Part shown: piece after piece, positions 45,935 to 54,677 of the stretch
Layout of the letters: each line of letters begins with the position of its first letter
Position numbering within the stretch: the first letter of the stretch is position 1
DNA from: Planctomycetota bacterium
GTDB taxonomy: Bacteria; Planctomycetota; Uabimicrobiia; Uabimicrobiales; Uabimicrobiaceae
Direction: 5' to 3'
Length of the DNA: 64,000 nucleotides
Assembly: GCA_029260735.1 (NCBI GenBank)
Contig: JAJDCR010000069.1
Coordinates: 1-64,000 of the forward strand
The notes under the pieces: model-generated
Seen by the model: only the letters and a program-made list of their open reading frames with translations
Told to the model about the DNA's origin: nothing
The model's database searches: none
Program-made: the position numbers and the translations under genes

Positions 45935-47506
45935 TCACTGCCCCAATTGGCTTAGAGCTTTATCAATAGCCTCTCGCAAAGGATTGTTATCGAATTTGCG
46001 CGCTTGGTGCAGAGCATCAATGACTTTTGCTTGGTGATCTCCAATTTTTCCTAAAGATCGGGCTGCAATGGTTCGTACTATTATTCTTTTGTCTTGGATT
46101 AGAAGATGAATAAGATCATCCACGGCAAGCTTCGCTTTTTCCTTGATATGACCTAAAGATTTAGCAGCTGAGTAGCGAACGTGCCATCTTTTATCTTTTA
46201 AAGCTTTACGTAAAGCGTTCACTACTCGGCTATCTCCTAAGAAAGAAAGAGCTTTTGCTGCCATATAACGAACTTCCAGCGCAGGGTCTTGAAGCAAATT
46301 AATCAAAACTTTGCGCACTTTTTTGGAGTCTTGTCTTTTGTGAGCAAAAGAACGGGCAGCACTATAGCGAATGTAAGGAGTTTTATCTTCGGTGGCCTCA
46401 AGAAGGGTAGGAAGAAAAGTTTCTTCATAGCCCTTGATTATTCCCAAAACATAAATAACATTTCCTCTAACTTTTTCATCAGGATGAGTTGTGTATTTGA
46501 GAAGAATAGGAACCGCACTTAGACCTATTTTCCCCATCGCTTCAATGGACCCTACTCGAATGAGAACATAAGGATGTTCAATATTTTTTTCTAAATATTC
46601 TAGAGCACTAGATGCTTCTGGGCCAATTTCTCCCAGAGAACCAATGGCCGCTAGTTTCACTTTCATTGGTTCCCCTTCTTTTTTTATCAGATTAAGCAAA
46701 TAAGGAACCAACTCCTTTCCTTTTTCCTTCCATCTTCCCACTCCATATGCTGCGGAAGCTCTTACTCTTTTGTTAGAATCTTCCAGAGATTTTTTGTACA
46801 AAGGAAAGGCTAAGCTGGGATTATCTTGGCAAATTTGCCCAACAGCTTTCAAAATAGAGGTTTTTGTTTTTCGACTTCCCTTTGTGAATGCTTGCTCTAA
46901 GTGAGGTAAGGCGAGAAGAGAAGCCGAGCCTCTTTTTCCCAGAGAAGAGATAGCCGTTTGAACAATATCATTATGAGAGCTTTTAATCAAAGGAATCAAA
47001 GCTTCTGTTATGCCCGAAGTCTCGAATTTACTTCGACTTAAAGTTTTGATAGCATTTTCTCTAACCTTTATTTGCTCGTCTTTGAGGCCTTTTAAAGTAA
47101 CCTCCATAACTCTTTCATTGTAATGGCCTAATTTCTGTAAAGAGCTAAAAGCAGATTGCCTGACCATATCATCCGTATCAGAAGCAGCTTGGCATAAAAC
47201 ATCTACAACCGCAGGAGTAACTTTTTCTATATTTCCTAAAGCTAGAACGCTGTACCACCGAACTCTCCACTCTTCGTCAAAAACAGCTTTCAAGAGAGCA
47301 GGAAGAGCAGATTCTGCCAGAGGCCCAATCTCTCCTAGTTTTTCTGACGCATTCCATCGGATCTTCCAGTCTTCATTTTCCAATTGAGAAATTAATTTAG
47401 GGACTTCGTCTCGAGTATTTTTTGGTAGATATAGACTTCCGACGGCGAGTAGCCCTAAAGCTAAAAAAAGTAAACCGCCTAAGAAGTATCGAGACTTTGG
47501 AATCAT
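45935..47506 (-). CDS. HEAT-repeat protein with N-terminal anchor
   Basis: 523 residues. One N-terminal hydrophobic segment (about 7-26) serves as signal or anchor; the rest is about thirteen HEAT/PBS-lyase-like repeats of 30-40 residues (repeated patterns such as WRVRWYSVLALGNI, VRASAAYGVGRW, WHVRYSAAKSLGHI). Such solenoids are protein-binding scaffolds; no catalytic residues are seen. Located outside the inner membrane. GGAGG precedes ATG 47506. Convergent with the 45403 gene, 7 bp apart. Confidence 0.85.
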   Translation of the reverse strand: MIPKSRYFLGGLLFLALGLLAVGSLYLPKNTRDEVPKLISQLENEDWKIRWNASEKLGEIGPLAESALPALLKAVFDEEWRVRWYSVLALGNIEKVTPAVVDVLCQAASDTDDMVRQSAFSSLQKLGHYNERVMEVTLKGLKDEQIKVRENAIKTLSRSKFETSGITEALIPLIKSSHNDIVQTAISSLGKRGSASLLALPHLEQAFTKGSRKTKTSILKAVGQICQDNPSLAFPLYKKSLEDSNKRVRASAAYGVGRWKEKGKELVPYLLNLIKKEGEPMKVKLAAIGSLGEIGPEASSALEYLEKNIEHPYVLIRVGSIEAMGKIGLSAVPILLKYTTHPDEKVRGNVIYVLGIIKGYEETFLPTLLEATEDKTPYIRYSAARSFAHKRQDSKKVRKVLINLLQDPALEVRYMAAKALSFLGDSRVVNALRKALKDKRWHVRYSAAKSLGHIKEKAKLAVDDLIHLLIQDKRIIVRTIAARSLGKIGDHQAKVIDALHQARKFDNNPLREAIDKALSQLGQ

Positions 47507-47690
47507 TTTTTTCCTCCGAAAAAAAAGGTCAGCTAAAAGCTAATTTTAAAGACAGATTTTAAGAAACCTCATCTTATCAAAAATTCACTCTAACGTAGAA
47601 TCAGAAAAAAATACTTTATAGAGTGCAAGAAAATAGTTATTATAAAGTTTTCAAAATAGAATTCGAGAAAAATAACAAAGTGAGCAAGTC

Positions 47691-49208
47691 GTGAGCACAA
47701 GTAAAAGCATTTTGTCCCCAAAGCAAATTATAGAAAATTGCCAAAAGGGGCTAGTGATCAAAAATCAAGAAATCAATGAGCTTACCTGGAAACAAGAAAA
47801 CATCACCTATCCAATACAGTTTAAAGATTGTAAGATTAAAAAGCTTCGTTTTATCAACTGTACTTTTTCTGAAAAAATCTCTTTCCGAAATACGATCTTC
47901 CTCGAAAAAATAGATATTTCAACAAGTGAAGCTCCCAGCTCTTTTCAAGGAGATGTCAACTTTTCTTCTTGTTCCTTCGAAGGGGAAGTCATTGCTCGAT
48001 CGGCTTCTTTTCTTCAAGGTGCTCATTGGAAAAATTGTTCTTTTTTGGCAAAGGCTAATTTTTCAAAAAGTTCTTTTCAAAAAAGCACTTCTTTTGAAAA
48101 AAGCAAATTTTGTTCCTCTTCTCGCTTTGAGGAATGCTTCTTTGCTCAAAGTGGATATTTTGAAGGTGTTCATTTTCAGGGGAAAGTTAATTTTAAAAAA
48201 TCTTGTTTTTCTCAAGGAGCCCAATTTCGCGAAGTCCGTTTTGAAGAAGACGCTTCTTTCGAGAACTCTCGTTTAGGACTTTCTCGTTTTGAAGATATGG
48301 TTGCTCTGAAAAAAGCAAACTTCAAAGTCGTGAACTTTAGTGACCGTGTTTACTTTCATAGAGCAGAGTTTCACCAAACTGTTAGTTTTCGAGGAAGTGA
48401 GATGCAAAGTCGAGCCTACTTTTGTCATCTAAAATGCAAAGGAGATGCCGATTTTTGTGGAGTAGAAGTTCTCTCATCTTTTTCCCTGGAGTTTTGTGAG
48501 TTTAGAGGAAAAACAAAATTAGAGCAAATTATTATACACCAAGATGCTTTTCTACGAGGATCTAATTTTTATGAAGAAGTTTCTTTCCAAGATTCCATCT
48601 TTAAAATGCGTTTAGATCTTTCCTCTGTTCAATTCCATAAGGAAGTTGTTTTATATGGGGCTCGTCCCAATGGCTTAGTTATTGATTTGGAACAGATTAA
48701 AGGTAAAATATTTTCAGAAAACCGACACGAGTATGTCAAAGCAAAAGAAGTTTATTTACTTCTACGGCGTACCTTTGAAGTGCAGGGCAATCATGAAGCA
48801 ACAGATTGGGCCTACTATCATTTTAGAAGAGCAGAGAGACTTTGCCAACCCCCATCTTTACTGCGAAGTTTCGATTGGCTTTTTTTTGACTTAGGATGTG
48901 GCTATGGTACAAAACCTTTTAATGTAACAATTTTAGCTGCCATGATAATTTCTTTATTTTCTTTAGGTTATTGGTCTTTTTCTGATCAATTTATTATTGA
49001 AGAGGCCTTGAGAAATCAAGGACAGAAAGGAATGACCATAGCTCAGGCTTTTTATATCAGTGCAATGACTTTTAGTACTTTGGGCACAGAAAACATTGCC
49101 CCTCACTTTGACGGTTGGTTGAAATATTTGCTTGTAATAGAATCTTTTGCTGGTTTATTTTTGATGACAGTATTTGTTGGAACCTACACACGGAAAATGG
49201 TAAAGTAG
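47691..49208 (+). CDS. Pentapeptide-repeat protein fused to a two-helix ion channel
   Basis: 505 residues from GTG 47691; the RBS is weak and no better start is seen. After a short leader, residues about 40-340 are a right-handed beta-helix of A(N/S)F-type pentapeptide-like repeats, rich in Phe, Ser and Cys. A helical linker (about 345-395) with HEYVKAKEVYLLLRRTFE follows. The C-terminus (about 405-505) has two membrane helices around a pore loop with TFSTLGTENIAP, like Ion_trans_2 potassium-type channels but with STLGTE where TVGYG is typical. Inner membrane, helix domain in the cytoplasm. Possibly a gated channel with a beta-helix regulator. Confidence 0.82.
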   Translation: MSTSKSILSPKQIIENCQKGLVIKNQEINELTWKQENITYPIQFKDCKIKKLRFINCTFSEKISFRNTIFLEKIDISTSEAPSSFQGDVNFSSCSFEGEVIARSASFLQGAHWKNCSFLAKANFSKSSFQKSTSFEKSKFCSSSRFEECFFAQSGYFEGVHFQGKVNFKKSCFSQGAQFREVRFEEDASFENSRLGLSRFEDMVALKKANFKVVNFSDRVYFHRAEFHQTVSFRGSEMQSRAYFCHLKCKGDADFCGVEVLSSFSLEFCEFRGKTKLEQIIIHQDAFLRGSNFYEEVSFQDSIFKMRLDLSSVQFHKEVVLYGARPNGLVIDLEQIKGKIFSENRHEYVKAKEVYLLLRRTFEVQGNHEATDWAYYHFRRAERLCQPPSLLRSFDWLFFDLGCGYGTKPFNVTILAAMIISLFSLGYWSFSDQFIIEEALRNQGQKGMTIAQAFYISAMTFSTLGTENIAPHFDGWLKYLLVIESFAGLFLMTVFVGTYTRKMVK

Positions 49209-49361
49209 AGAAAGATGGATTTGGAAATTTTTTTGTGGATAGTTCCCTGAGAAATAAACTATTTCTAAGCGTCTTAGAATGAAAAATAGGATAGTCAAAA
49301 AACAAATATCCCTGTATTTCTGGAAAACACTTTCACATTACTTGGAAGAAAGGGTTTGTCG

Positions 49362-50411
49362 ATGAACAAACACATTTTTTTTCTCAGCTTTATGCTGATT
49401 TTTGGATTTTTAGCCGGAGCATTTGGACAAGAAAAATCAATTCCTGAAGAACAAGCAATTGCCACTCAAAATGACAATATTGGTTCTTTCATTTGGGCTT
49501 GGGAAGTCCCTAAAGATGATCATGAAAAATACCCTATAACCGAACATTACTTCTGGAATCCTGTACAAGAAGCATTTGCTGCTGGTTTTGGCTACTCTAA
49601 TTCTCGTTCACGGCGAAATGAAGATGGAAATAGCATTTCATACGGCGTAAGTATGCGTCCCTTTGCTTATCGTTTTGATGAGGACACTACTCTTACGATG
49701 GGACTTATTGTGGCAGGAAGCAATCAGTTTAGTACCTCCCCTGAGTTAGATGCTGCTACTCCTGCGGATTCTAATACAGAAACACGCAACTATAGTATTT
49801 CTGCAAGTTTTTTCTTTTCTGCTCCTAGCCTAGGAATGCAAGCTACTCTCGATTTAGGCTATTACTTTGCAAGAATCTATAACGAAGCTGATGATCTTAA
49901 CCAAACTGGAGCCGTCAGCCGTTTTTATCAAAGAGAACGGGGAATGGTCGGATTCCTCCAGGTTAACCTTCTAAAAGACAGTCTTTACCTTTATGGTTTA
50001 GATTTAGCAATCTCTTGGTCACTTCCTTTTGATCGTAGTAAAGTTGATGTTGATATCCAAGACGCTATTTTAACTGGCGGCCAGAGAGTGGAAATAGATG
50101 ACGCTGGTGATATTCGCACAGGTTCTTTTTCGAGTATTCTTTATGCTCGTGCCTTTGCCGTTGAGGTATTTCATAATTACCGCATCACTCTAGAACCTGC
50201 CTTCGGGTTTAGCTATTTTGCCAATGACCATGGTCATGGACTTTTGACAGGTCTTCGTCTGAATGTCTTTGATAGTTTTGGGGTAAGTGTTTTTCAAGAC
50301 TGGCAGTTTAACAACGATGTTTCTGATAAATTTATTGTCAATGTTGAATTAGGCTTTCGTTTTGGACGACGTTTTGGAAACGTCAGTCGCAGCGTTTTTA
50401 ACGCACTCTAA
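49362..50411 (+). CDS. Secreted beta-rich protein, outer-membrane barrel candidate
   Basis: Start at ATG 49362 (an in-frame TTG at 49356 is two codons earlier). About 349 residues; signal peptide MNKHIFFLSFMLIFGFLAGA then FGQ. The mature part is rich in alternating aromatic/polar strands (YSISASFFFSAPSLGMQATL, LDLGYYFARI, SSILYARAFAVEVFHNYRIT, LTGLRLNVFDSFGVSVFQ) and ends in a strand region, FGRRFGNVSRSVFNAL. This fits an outer-membrane beta-barrel, but there is no clear family signature and the last residue is not Phe/Trp. Confidence 0.65.
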   Translation: MNKHIFFLSFMLIFGFLAGAFGQEKSIPEEQAIATQNDNIGSFIWAWEVPKDDHEKYPITEHYFWNPVQEAFAAGFGYSNSRSRRNEDGNSISYGVSMRPFAYRFDEDTTLTMGLIVAGSNQFSTSPELDAATPADSNTETRNYSISASFFFSAPSLGMQATLDLGYYFARIYNEADDLNQTGAVSRFYQRERGMVGFLQVNLLKDSLYLYGLDLAISWSLPFDRSKVDVDIQDAILTGGQRVEIDDAGDIRTGSFSSILYARAFAVEVFHNYRITLEPAFGFSYFANDHGHGLLTGLRLNVFDSFGVSVFQDWQFNNDVSDKFIVNVELGFRFGRRFGNVSRSVFNAL

Positions 50412-50446
50412 GCGAATAGCATAAAATCCTTATCACAGAATGCACT

Positions 50447-50487
50447 CTAAGGCGGTGCCCATGTTGAATCATGGGGCACCGCCTTAG
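50447..50487. terminator. Strong hairpin after the barrel gene
   Basis: CTAAGGCGGTGCCC (50447-50460) pairs perfectly with GGGCACCGCCTTAG (50474-50487), extended by ATG/CAT with one bulged G. No T-run follows at once (GCATTTTAGG). Terminator or extragenic palindrome. Confidence 0.55.
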
Positions 50488-50573
50488 GCATTTTAGGTAC
50501 TGAGAAAAATAAGTATTTTTTCGTAGGGATTCCCCTAGCACCTAAGTGTGGCACCTTACAAATAGAGCAAAAA

Positions 50574-51974
50574 ATGTCTCAAAAATCATTTCGTTCTCCG
50601 CAAAAAAAATCTTCTTGGTCTAAAAAGAAAAAGAAGGCTGAAAAAAAAATCCAACATGCTTGGTCGAAGTTGAAAGCTAAATGGCAAAAATGGAAAAAAG
50701 AGACTTTTCATCAGAAAAACATAGCTAAGTGGAAGAGTATGTTCTCTTTTCCTAAGAAAAATCCAGCGCGTTCTTCTCGCGATGGAAAGATTATTGTCAT
50801 ATCATCTGCTCACAAGAAACCAGGGGGAAAAGCGCCTTCTCTTAAGAAAAGGCCCCCCTCTTCCAAAGTCTCTTCTCCCAATCCCCAAGAACTCTCTATC
50901 AACTTTTATGACTATACACTCTTTATTCAAGAAGTATGTACCCTCATTATTGCAATGGGTGGATTTATTTTTTATGAAACGTATAATGATAATCGTTTTT
51001 TTGCTGGTAATGCTTTTCTTGCCTCGTTTGCAGCTATTGCCCTCTATGTCAAAGCTCATTTTTACGTAGAGCGGTCCAAGTTGATCCTAAAAATAAGGGC
51101 AAAAGAGTCTTTCATTCGCCAAATAAATCTAAATGTTTTCTTGCACGAAACGACGACCATACTTCTTGCTCTGACGGTGGTTCCCTACTTAGTGCCCGTT
51201 TTCAAAAGTGCCTTTGTTTTCGAAAAGTTTACTTACCCCTCTCCTGATTGGCTTTTTACTGCTTTGGTTTTGACGATACTTCTGAAGCTTGCTCTATACA
51301 CTAAAATCGTCTATCTGAAAGTCACCCAAAAGCCTCAGGTTAAGTTTCATCCGGAACGAGTAAGTGAGGTAGTAAAAGACGCCCCTTGGGGCCGAATAAT
51401 CCAAACAGTCTGCACTCTTCTTATCGGTTTTATGATAGGCTCATACATGTACAAAGCCGGTTCTTTTTTCGTCTATGCGGAAGAACATCCTCAACATTAT
51501 TCTCCCTATGTTTTCGAGAAAAAAACCGCCCTAATTGGACCTATCTTTGGTAAAGACCGTTATATCCGTGAAGAGTACAAATATCAAACTTATGAACAAA
51601 TTATGAGCGACCCAGTAGCTCAACCTTACCTAAAAAAATATGAAATATTGATGATAATTTGTCTTCTTCTCAAAATAATTCCTTTATTCAACATATTTAT
51701 CAAAAATCCTTGGATTTCTCGTTATCTTTCTGTGTCATATCCTCATACAAAAGGTCTTATCGCAAAAGAAATTTCGACCTTACTTCTGGGCTTTGCCATA
51801 GGAGCTCTAACTTTACCCGTTTTTCGTAATGCTTATTGGTACCGTCGCTCTGTCTATCCTCCTTATGGAGTCGAGTTTTTTATTATGACCACTTTCTTGA
51901 GGGGATTTGTAGGGATTATGTACAGCCAAATGGCTCACTATGTGCAAAACTTAGCTCCCAGTAAGCACTCTTAA
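50574..51974 (+). CDS. Polytopic membrane protein of four similar two-helix units
   Basis: 466 residues. A very basic, disordered N-terminus (about 1-110, Lys/Ser/Trp-rich) precedes eight hydrophobic segments. Four copies of a related first helix can be read: QEVCTLIIAMGGFI, HETTTILLALTVVPYL, QTVCTLLIGFMIGSYM and KEISTLLLGFAIGALT, three of them near PVF or similar, each followed by a polar aromatic loop and a second helix. No known family. The basic tail could bind nucleic acid or acidic lipids. It follows a strong hairpin. Confidence 0.65.
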   Translation: MSQKSFRSPQKKSSWSKKKKKAEKKIQHAWSKLKAKWQKWKKETFHQKNIAKWKSMFSFPKKNPARSSRDGKIIVISSAHKKPGGKAPSLKKRPPSSKVSSPNPQELSINFYDYTLFIQEVCTLIIAMGGFIFYETYNDNRFFAGNAFLASFAAIALYVKAHFYVERSKLILKIRAKESFIRQINLNVFLHETTTILLALTVVPYLVPVFKSAFVFEKFTYPSPDWLFTALVLTILLKLALYTKIVYLKVTQKPQVKFHPERVSEVVKDAPWGRIIQTVCTLLIGFMIGSYMYKAGSFFVYAEEHPQHYSPYVFEKKTALIGPIFGKDRYIREEYKYQTYEQIMSDPVAQPYLKKYEILMIICLLLKIIPLFNIFIKNPWISRYLSVSYPHTKGLIAKEISTLLLGFAIGALTLPVFRNAYWYRRSVYPPYGVEFFIMTTFLRGFVGIMYSQMAHYVQNLAPSKHS

Positions 51975-52015
51975 AGAATTAAACAGTTTATAGATAAGAA
52001 AAATAATAAAAAAAG

Positions 52016-53149
52016 ATGATCATTTCACAAAAAACACAAGAAGCCAAGCAAGAAGTTCAAAACTTTATTGAGCGCCATTTACTCTCAAAGAAAGAAGTCT
52101 CCTTTCAAGAGAAATGGAGGAAGTGTGGAGAATTTGGCATACTTTCTCTCCCTTTTCCAAAGGAGTATGGTGGTCTAGAGAGCAGTTTGGAAGAACTTGC
52201 CGTAACTATAGAAGCCTTAGGAGAGTTTTACCCTGATCGGGGGTTTACTTTCTCTCTTTGTGCTCATTTGTTTGCTTGTAGTATACCTCTTTGGAAATTT
52301 GGCGATGAAAACCAAAAAGAACAGTTTCTTCGTCCTATGATATCAGGGAAAATGATTGCGGCTAATGCTATGACAGAGCCTGATACAGGTTCCGATGCTT
52401 TTAGCTTGCAAACCACAGCCAAAAAGATATCAGGAGGATATGTGCTCAACGGAAGTAAAACATACTCAAGTAATGCTCCCCTTGCAGACACCATTATCTG
52501 CTATGCAAAAACTTCCCCTAATTTAGGTTACTTTGGCATCACTGCTTTTGCTCTTCCTTCTAACTTAGAAGGTTTAAAAGTGGGTAACGAATTTACTAAG
52601 ACAGGTTTAAAGTCATCTCCTATGGCCCCCGTTTACTTTGACGACTGCTTTGTCTCAGAGGAATATCGTATCGGGCGAGAAGGCAATGGGGCTCGAATAT
52701 TCGAAGTCTCCATGAGTTGGGAAAGAACTTTTTTATTTGCTCTTTATGTGGGTATGATGGGAAAACAACTCCAGAAATGCTTAAAGCAAACCCAAGAAAG
52801 AACCCAGTTTGGCAAAAAAATTGTAGAGTACCAAGCAATATCTCATCGTTTAGTGGATATGAAAATTCGCTGGGAAACATCGCGCCTCCTTCTTTACCAA
52901 GCAGTCGATTCCTTGGCCAAAGATGCTCCTTCTCACACTTTAGACAGTTGTATAGCCAAAATTTATATTTCCGAAATGGCCATTCTTTCTAGTTTAGATG
53001 CCGTTCAAATACATGGGGGGCAGGGAGTGGTTTCAGAGGGAGGTATCGATTCAATGTTATACGATGCTCTTCCTTCTCGCATTTTTTCCGGAACCAATGA
53101 AATTATGAGAGAAAAAATTATTCAAGAACTTTTAAACTCTCGTATATAG
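52016..53149 (+). CDS. Acyl-CoA dehydrogenase family protein
   Basis: 377 residues with full family layout: N-terminal helical domain, beta domain (MTEPDTGSDAFSLQTTA, SNAPLADTIICYA) and C-terminal helices (ERTQFGKKIVEYQAISHRLVDM, DAVQIHGGQGVV). At the usual C-terminal catalytic position (YEGT in MCAD) the sequence is FSGT, while a Glu stands in MSWERTFLF, the position used by isovaleryl-CoA and long-chain enzymes. The enzyme may oxidise an acyl-CoA or an acyl-carrier-protein thioester; an adenylation enzyme and carrier protein lie 7 kb downstream on the other strand. The kinase gene follows after 3 bp, so they are co-transcribed. RBS weak. Confidence 0.88.
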   Translation: MIISQKTQEAKQEVQNFIERHLLSKKEVSFQEKWRKCGEFGILSLPFPKEYGGLESSLEELAVTIEALGEFYPDRGFTFSLCAHLFACSIPLWKFGDENQKEQFLRPMISGKMIAANAMTEPDTGSDAFSLQTTAKKISGGYVLNGSKTYSSNAPLADTIICYAKTSPNLGYFGITAFALPSNLEGLKVGNEFTKTGLKSSPMAPVYFDDCFVSEEYRIGREGNGARIFEVSMSWERTFLFALYVGMMGKQLQKCLKQTQERTQFGKKIVEYQAISHRLVDMKIRWETSRLLLYQAVDSLAKDAPSHTLDSCIAKIYISEMAILSSLDAVQIHGGQGVVSEGGIDSMLYDALPSRIFSGTNEIMREKIIQELLNSRI

Positions 53150-53152
53150 CAG

Positions 53153-54670
53153 ATGATTACCATGAAAGAAAAAAGAAAAAAAATCTTAATCGTAGACGAC
53201 GAATTTCTCATCAGAAAAAATCTTGTTGAGATCCTTGAATACGAAAATTACGAAGTAGTCGAAGCTAAAAATGGTTGGGAATGTATTGAAAAAGCCAAAG
53301 ATCTTCATCCTGACTTAATCCTTTGCGACATCATTATGCCTGGATTAGATGGAGAAAAAACCTTTGTTAAACTTAAAGAAGACAGTGTGACAGCTTTGAT
53401 TCCATTTATTTTCCTGACCGTAAAATCCAAATACTATGAACTTCGACATGGTATGAATTTAGGAGCGGATGACTACATTATAAAGCCTTTTACTATACAT
53501 AGTGTTGTCAATACCGTAAAATCTCAGCTAGAAAAACAAGAAAGAATTGTCGGTCATTATGCCAAAAAAACACAAAGAATCACTCATCAACGTCTAAAAA
53601 ATTTGCTTGTCTCCAGTCCTGCTGTTATATATAGTTATCAGCCAGATAAAAACTATGACCTGAACTTTGTTAGTGACAATATTGTTAACCTGATAGGCTA
53701 CACTTCTGAGAATTTTTTTGAGACCCCTGATCTTTGGTATGATAATCTTCACCCTCAAGATAAAGAAGAAGTATTTCATAGCCTAGCCAATTTCTTTGAA
53801 AATGGATATGGAGTTTACGAGTACCGCTTTAAACATAAGGATGGCAACTATCGCTGGATTTACGACGAACGAAAGCTTATTTTAGATCCCCTGGGAGACC
53901 CCCTAGAGATCGTTGGTGCTTGCTTAGAAATAACCAAAACTAAGCAAGTTCAAAATCAGCTCCAAGGGTACACCGAAGAAATGAAAGCGATAACTAGAGC
54001 TATGGCTCATCACCTAAAGGAGCCTCTACGAAAAATTTCAGTCTTCTCTTCTCGGCTAGAGAAGGACGTTCTGGATAAAATGCCAGAGAAAGCAAGAGAT
54101 GATTTTCAACGTCTTTTAAATTCAACGGATCGTTTGCAAGAGTTAGGTGATGACCTTCTAACAGTATGTGATGTCCTTGTTTTTCAAGATAACTACAAAA
54201 CGACAGATATGAATAAAGTCGTAGCTAAGGCCATTGATGAACTCCAAGAAAAAATCCAAGCGACAAAGGCTCAAATAGAAGTAGGGCCTCTTCCTATTAT
54301 AGAGGGAGATTCTCGTAGACTAAGACAATTAATCCGAGGACTGCTAAGTAACTCACTAAAATTTCAAGAAAAAGACAAGATACCGAAAATTAAAATTAGC
54401 TCTCAAGAGACAGAAAGTGGTTTTGTCAATATCAAGGTCGAGGACAATGGGATTGGTTTCGAAGAACAGTATTTAAATAAAATATTTAAAGCATTCGAAA
54501 GGCTTCATCATCCTGGAAAATATAGGGGAACGGGAATAGGCCTGACTATATGTAAACATGTTGTCCAAAAGCATAGGGGAGAGATCAAAGTTATTAGTAA
54601 ACCTGGCCAAGGAACATGTTTTTGTATAACTCTACCAAAAAAGCAGTTGAAAGATATTAGTATTTGTTAG
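53153..54670 (+). CDS. Receiver-PAS-histidine kinase
   Basis: 505 residues: receiver (about 8-130) with phospho-acceptor Asp59 in LILCDIIMPG and Lys in YIIKPF; PAS (about 155-275; FVSDNIVNLIGYTSENFF, YRFKHKDGNYRWIYDERKL); dimerisation domain with His286 in MAHHLKEPLRKISVF (phytochrome-type HDLxEPLR with His for Asp); and HATPase (about 385-500) with IRGLLSNSLKF, VEDNGIGF and RGTGIGLTICKHV. It probably receives and passes on phosphate. The gene starts 3 bp after the acyl-CoA dehydrogenase stop and ends 7 bp before the next kinase. Confidence 0.9.
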   Translation: MITMKEKRKKILIVDDEFLIRKNLVEILEYENYEVVEAKNGWECIEKAKDLHPDLILCDIIMPGLDGEKTFVKLKEDSVTALIPFIFLTVKSKYYELRHGMNLGADDYIIKPFTIHSVVNTVKSQLEKQERIVGHYAKKTQRITHQRLKNLLVSSPAVIYSYQPDKNYDLNFVSDNIVNLIGYTSENFFETPDLWYDNLHPQDKEEVFHSLANFFENGYGVYEYRFKHKDGNYRWIYDERKLILDPLGDPLEIVGACLEITKTKQVQNQLQGYTEEMKAITRAMAHHLKEPLRKISVFSSRLEKDVLDKMPEKARDDFQRLLNSTDRLQELGDDLLTVCDVLVFQDNYKTTDMNKVVAKAIDELQEKIQATKAQIEVGPLPIIEGDSRRLRQLIRGLLSNSLKFQEKDKIPKIKISSQETESGFVNIKVEDNGIGFEEQYLNKIFKAFERLHHPGKYRGTGIGLTICKHVVQKHRGEIKVISKPGQGTCFCITLPKKQLKDISIC

Positions 54671-54677
54671 GAGAAAC

